64,000 nucleotides of DNA from NCBI GenBank assembly GCA_965230375.1, contig CBDDKU010000029.1:62001-126000 (forward strand), read 5' to 3'. Source of the DNA: CBDDKU01 sp965230375 (GTDB taxonomy: Bacteria > Bacteroidota > Bacteroidia > Flavobacteriales_D > Cryomorphaceae). The notes below the pieces were generated by a model. The model saw only the letters and a program-made list of their open reading frames with translations. It did not search any database and was not told the DNA's origin. Every line of letters begins with the position of its first letter. Position 1 is the first letter of the stretch. The position numbers were made by a program, and so were the translations under genes. This document shows positions 60,754 through 64,000 of the stretch, in pieces.

Positions 60754-61803
60754 ATGGAGTTCAACACCAAAGGCATCGGAGTGATGTCGGGAACATCGTT
60801 GGATGGTCTCGATCTGGCATTTTGTGATTTCAAAGACAGCAGACAGTTTAGGTTAGAAAAGTTCGCCCATGTACCCTATCCAAAAGAATGGGTTCGAAGA
60901 CTATCTGAAGCCCATGACCTTTCAGCATTGGAACTCCTGGTATTGGAGCGAGACTATTCTGAGTTCACGGCTCAACATCTCTCTAACTTTATAGAAGTTC
61001 ACCAGATTGACCCCGAGTTTATTGGTTGTCATGGCCACACCATTTTTCACAGACCCAATGAGAACATCACGCACCAGATTCTTGACGGTTCAATTATAGC
61101 CGCTCGAACTGGTTGTATAACGGTTTGCGATTTTCGATCACTCGATGTCGCCTTGGGAGGGCAGGGCGCTCCCCTTGTTCCAGTTGGCGATGAATTACTT
61201 TTTCATCAGTATGATGCATGTCTGAATGTAGGCGGGTTCGCAAACATCAGCTTCAAATCTAAAGGAGTGCGCACAGCGTTTGATATATGTCCTGCCAACA
61301 TCGTGATGAACTACTTGTCGAAAAAATTGGGTTTGGATTACGATGAAAACGGCAAAATAGCTTCACAAGGAATAGTAAATGAAACTATCCTCGATTCACT
61401 AAACGATCTGAAATACTTCAAGCGGAAAGCACCTAAATCATTGGGCAGAGAATGGGTTGAAGAAGAAGTATTTCCGCTCATTGGAAACGACAGTGCAGAA
61501 AACTTGCTGGCCACATTTGTCGCTCACATAGCAGATCAGTGCGCAGCGAGTATCAGGGAGATCGGACCAGAGTCTGTTCTAACCACTGGCGGTGGAGCCC
61601 ACAATAAATTTCTCCTGAAAGAAATTGCCAAGCGTGTTGATGCGGAGATCCTGCTTCCATCCAAAGAAATTATTGACTACAAAGAGGCCATTATCTTTGC
61701 TTTTTTGGCCAAGCTGAGGTTAGATGAGCATACCAATACGCTTTGCAGTGTTACAGGAGCACGAAGAAATAGTTGTGGTGGAGCAATGTATCTTCCTCGT
61801 TAA
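60754..61803 (+). CDS. anmK: Anhydro-N-acetylmuramic acid kinase
   Basis: A 349-residue sugar kinase with the ASKHA/actin-like fold that phosphorylates and opens anhMurNAc from cell-wall recycling. The ATP-binding GVMSGTSLDG motif is at residues 9-18; GCHGHTIFHRP, VGDELLFHQ, NVGGFANIS and TTGGGAHN follow. An in-frame GTG at 60718 would add 12 residues but falls in the promoter region, so ATG at 60754 is preferred. The presence of murF and ddl in the window points to muropeptide recycling in the same organism; anmK has no recycling neighbours. Confidence 0.92.
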   Translation: MEFNTKGIGVMSGTSLDGLDLAFCDFKDSRQFRLEKFAHVPYPKEWVRRLSEAHDLSALELLVLERDYSEFTAQHLSNFIEVHQIDPEFIGCHGHTIFHRPNENITHQILDGSIIAARTGCITVCDFRSLDVALGGQGAPLVPVGDELLFHQYDACLNVGGFANISFKSKGVRTAFDICPANIVMNYLSKKLGLDYDENGKIASQGIVNETILDSLNDLKYFKRKAPKSLGREWVEEEVFPLIGNDSAENLLATFVAHIADQCAASIREIGPESVLTTGGGAHNKFLLKEIAKRVDAEILLPSKEIIDYKEAIIFAFLAKLRLDEHTNTLCSVTGARRNSCGGAMYLPR

Positions 61804-61863
61804 GTTTTGGATAATTAAGTATCAAAAAAGTCCATCCCGTTTATTCTCAGCCCTCAGTTTTGA

Positions 61864-61871
61864 TATATTTG
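61864..61871 (+). promoter_or_regulatory. -7 promoter element for dehydrogenase/nhaD unit
   Basis: TATATTTG is an exact TAnnTTTG match, 23 bases before the ATG at 61895. Confidence 0.55.
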
Positions 61872-61894
61872 CGGACACTGCACAAAACTGAAAA

Positions 61895-63121
61895 ATGCGA
61901 GACCTTTTAAGGAAATTTGAAGAAAAGAAGCCAGAAATTGTTTTCGAATGGCACGATGCTGAAACCGAAGCGAAAGGATGGGTAGTAATCAACTCGTTGC
62001 GTGGAGGAGCCGCTGGAGGTGGAACCAGAATGCGCCCCGGACTTGACCGACGCGAAGTGGAATCTCTGGCCAAAACGATGGAAGTGAAATTTTCAGTTTC
62101 TGGCCCTCCGATTGGTGGAGCCAAAAGTGGGATTGACTTTGATCCGAGCGACCCTCGCAAAAAGGGTGTTTTGGAGCGTTGGTATAGAGCTGTGACTCCC
62201 CTTTTGAAGAATTATTACGGAACAGGTGGTGACCTTAACGTGGATGAAATTCATGAAGTAATTCCTATTACGGAAGAGTTTGGACTTTGGCACCCGCAAG
62301 AAGGTGTTGTAAATGGTCACTTCAATCCACGTGAGAATGAGAAGATCCAGCAAATTGGTCAGTTGAGATTTGGCGTTTCAAAAGTTGTGGAAGACCCAAA
62401 CTTTTCACCTGAGCCATCTCGCAAATACGTTATAGCCGATATGATCACCGGTTATGGTGTGGCGATGAGCGTCCTTCACCACTACGATCTTCTAAAAGAA
62501 GATTACAAAGGAAAGAGAGCCATCATTCAAGGATGGGGGAACGTAGGCGCTGCAGCAGCATATTACCTGGCTCAAGCAGAAGTGAATGTGGTCGGAATCA
62601 TAGACCGCGTTGGTGGCATCATCAATACTGAAGGTCTGACCTTTGACGAGATCAAACAGCTCTTCCTCGACAAAGATGGAAATAGCCTTCGCGCCGAGAA
62701 CATGCTGAGCTTTGATGAAGTGAATTCGAAAATCTGGGACATCCCAGCAGAAATATTCCTGCCATGCGCAGCTTCGAGACTTGTAACACAAGAACAAGTT
62801 GACCGAATGATAAAAGCCGGGATGGAAGTGATTGCTTGTGGAGCTAACGTCCCATTTGCGGATCCAGAAATATTCTTCGGTCCCATCATGGAACATACCG
62901 ATAAGCACCTTTCTATCATACCCGACTTTATTTCAAACTGTGGTATGGCACGCGTTTTTGCCTACTGTATGGAGCGCGATGTAGAAATGAGCGATGAAGC
63001 GATTTTCAACGACACTTCCAATATCATTCTCAAGGCTTTGGAAGCCATCCACGAAAAAAATCCAACAGGAAAAAATTTGGCAGCGACAGGGTTCGAAATC
63101 GCCTTGTCACAACTGATATAA
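61895..63121 (+). CDS. Glu/Leu/Phe/Val-family amino-acid dehydrogenase
   Basis: A 408-residue enzyme of the ELFV dehydrogenase superfamily (NAD(P)-dependent oxidative deamination or the reverse). The catalytic Lys is K77 in PPIGGAKSG and the catalytic Asp is D113 in GTGGDLN; the Rossmann motif is GWGNVGAAAAYYLAQ. The glycine-rich stretch GGAAGGGTRM is near residue 37. Length and sequence fit Bacteroidota proteins annotated simply as Glu/Leu/Phe/Val dehydrogenase, and the amino-acid specificity cannot be read from the sequence. nhaD starts 3 bases after its stop. Confidence 0.93.
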   Translation: MRDLLRKFEEKKPEIVFEWHDAETEAKGWVVINSLRGGAAGGGTRMRPGLDRREVESLAKTMEVKFSVSGPPIGGAKSGIDFDPSDPRKKGVLERWYRAVTPLLKNYYGTGGDLNVDEIHEVIPITEEFGLWHPQEGVVNGHFNPRENEKIQQIGQLRFGVSKVVEDPNFSPEPSRKYVIADMITGYGVAMSVLHHYDLLKEDYKGKRAIIQGWGNVGAAAAYYLAQAEVNVVGIIDRVGGIINTEGLTFDEIKQLFLDKDGNSLRAENMLSFDEVNSKIWDIPAEIFLPCAASRLVTQEQVDRMIKAGMEVIACGANVPFADPEIFFGPIMEHTDKHLSIIPDFISNCGMARVFAYCMERDVEMSDEAIFNDTSNIILKALEAIHEKNPTGKNLAATGFEIALSQLI

Positions 63122-63124
63122 ACC

Positions 63125-64000
63125 ATGGAAATAGCCATAATTATTGTATTTGTTCTCGGGTATCTAGCGATTGCCCTTGAGCATCCACTGCACATAGATA
63201 AAGCTGCTTCAGCCCTTCTTTTGGGAATCGGTTGTTGGACTTTATATGTGTTCACGATTCCTGCAGGTGAAGAAATGCACCATATCATCGAGCATGGTCT
63301 CAATGGACAAGGTGGCTTGATTCACCATCTCTACGAGATATCGAGTATCCTCTTCTTCTTGATGGGAGCCATGACCATAGTCGAAACAGTCGATGCGCAC
63401 GAAGGATTTAGGGTCATCACAGACAAGATTAAGACCACCAACAAAGTCAAACTCCTCTGGATACTGAGTATTTTGACATTTTTCTTTAGCGCGGTTCTTG
63501 ACAACTTGACAACTACAATCGTTATGGTTTCGCTACTGCGCAAGCTGGTTGACGATAAGAAAACCAGATGGTTCTTTGTTGGGTTCCTTGTAATTGCTGC
63601 CAATGCAGGTGGTGCCTGGTCGCCAATTGGTGATGTGACCACTACCATGCTTTGGATCAAGAAGCAGCTCCCTGATGTTCCGATTATTGTAAAAGAGCTT
63701 TTCATTCCGAGCCTCGTAACTGTTCTGGTACCCCTGGGAATACTATCGATGACATTGAAAGGAAATGTTACTCGTCCTGTCGTTGATGAAAACGCAGAGG
63801 AAAATCCAGCCAGCGATAAAGAGCGTATGACCATTTTCATACTCGGGGTGGCTGGACTTCTATTTGTACCTGTTTTCAAAACAGTCACACACCTTCCACC
63901 ATTTATGGGGATGATGCTTTCGCTTGGCGTAATGTGGCTTGTCACAGAGCTTATGCACCGTCACAAGTCTTTGGCTGCGAAAAGAAAACTCACCATTATT
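63125..64000 (+). CDS. nhaD: Sodium/proton antiporter NhaD (partial)
   Basis: The first 292 codons are visible; the gene runs off the right edge. It is an ion-transporter-superfamily antiporter with several membrane helices visible. Family signatures: EHPLHIDKAASALLLG, LFFLMGAMTIVE, SAVLDNLTTTIVMVSLLRKL, and NAGGAWSPIGDVTTTMLWI. NhaD exchanges Na+ or Li+ for H+ and suits life in saline water. The ATG at 63125 is 3 bases after the dehydrogenase stop, so the two are co-transcribed. Confidence 0.93.
   Translation, partial: MEIAIIIVFVLGYLAIALEHPLHIDKAASALLLGIGCWTLYVFTIPAGEEMHHIIEHGLNGQGGLIHHLYEISSILFFLMGAMTIVETVDAHEGFRVITDKIKTTNKVKLLWILSILTFFFSAVLDNLTTTIVMVSLLRKLVDDKKTRWFFVGFLVIAANAGGAWSPIGDVTTTMLWIKKQLPDVPIIVKELFIPSLVTVLVPLGILSMTLKGNVTRPVVDENAEENPASDKERMTIFILGVAGLLFVPVFKTVTHLPPFMGMMLSLGVMWLVTELMHRHKSLAAKRKLTII

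Overview
The window comes from a member of the Bacteroidota, most likely a marine or brackish Flavobacteriales lineage (Cryomorphaceae/Schleiferiaceae-like; the family level is inference). The signs are type IX secretion (T9SS) genes (porU, porV, three-part PorP/SprF loci, gldJ), proteins with CHU_C and T9SS type A C-terminal sorting domains, a full-length PheT, MenE of the short Bacteroidota type, and the Bacteroidota -7 promoter element TAnnTTTG in front of at least 16 genes. All genes appear intact apart from the two cut by the window edges. No tRNA, rRNA, CRISPR array, insertion sequence or prophage was recognised, and no gene-free stretch exceeds about 210 bases.

Layout. 1-2885 (minus): an OmpA-like protein followed by a capsule/exopolysaccharide export lipoprotein and a Wzc-like chain-length/tyrosine kinase protein (cut at the left edge). 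3064-5676 (plus): a second OmpA protein, a small HAD phosphatase and methionine aminopeptidase. 5669-6961 (minus): an NRDE/TANGO2 protein and a SiaB-type kinase. 7148-16727 (minus): one five-gene unit ending in a clear terminator: MbnP-like lipoprotein, MbnH/MauG-type di-haem peroxidase, a 1680-residue adhesin with about 18 PKD repeats, a TPR/PD40 protein resembling PorE without its OmpA anchor, and a PorP/SprF outer-membrane protein. 16822-27584: AddA-like and AddB-like DNA-repair helicase/nucleases on the plus strand, separated by an SRAP protein, an ElaA acetyltransferase, a second PKD/CHU_C cargo protein, a conserved small protein and a TPR protein. 27773-35205: an orphan PhoB-type response regulator divergent from a menaquinone cluster (thioesterase, menF, menD, menA, menC, menE) interrupted by one reversed small gene; menB is absent. 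35202-40097: rluD, a T9SS cargo protein, a PASTA membrane protein, and divergent ddl. 40087-46545 (minus): rdgB, acyltransferase, pheT, recG. 46623-55213 (minus): pdhC, pdhA, cdd, ispF, porV, porU. 55421-59530 (plus): PorP/SprF, gldJ, murF. The right end holds an acyl-CoA dehydrogenase, anmK, a Glu/Leu-type dehydrogenase and the start of an NhaD Na+/H+ antiporter.

How it fits together. PorU, PorV and GldJ are core parts of the secretion and gliding machinery that would export the three C-terminally tagged proteins seen here. The PorP/SprF proteins would anchor or display adhesins, the nearest candidate being the PKD giant. Menaquinone genes, pyruvate dehydrogenase and NhaD indicate a respiratory, sodium-exposed lifestyle. 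Points worth a second look are the MbnP/MbnH pair heading the adhesin operon, the murF promoter lying in the uridine tract of the gldJ terminator, start codons very close to -7 elements, an AddB-like nuclease without iron-sulphur cysteines, and an OmpA domain lacking its peptidoglycan-binding aspartate.
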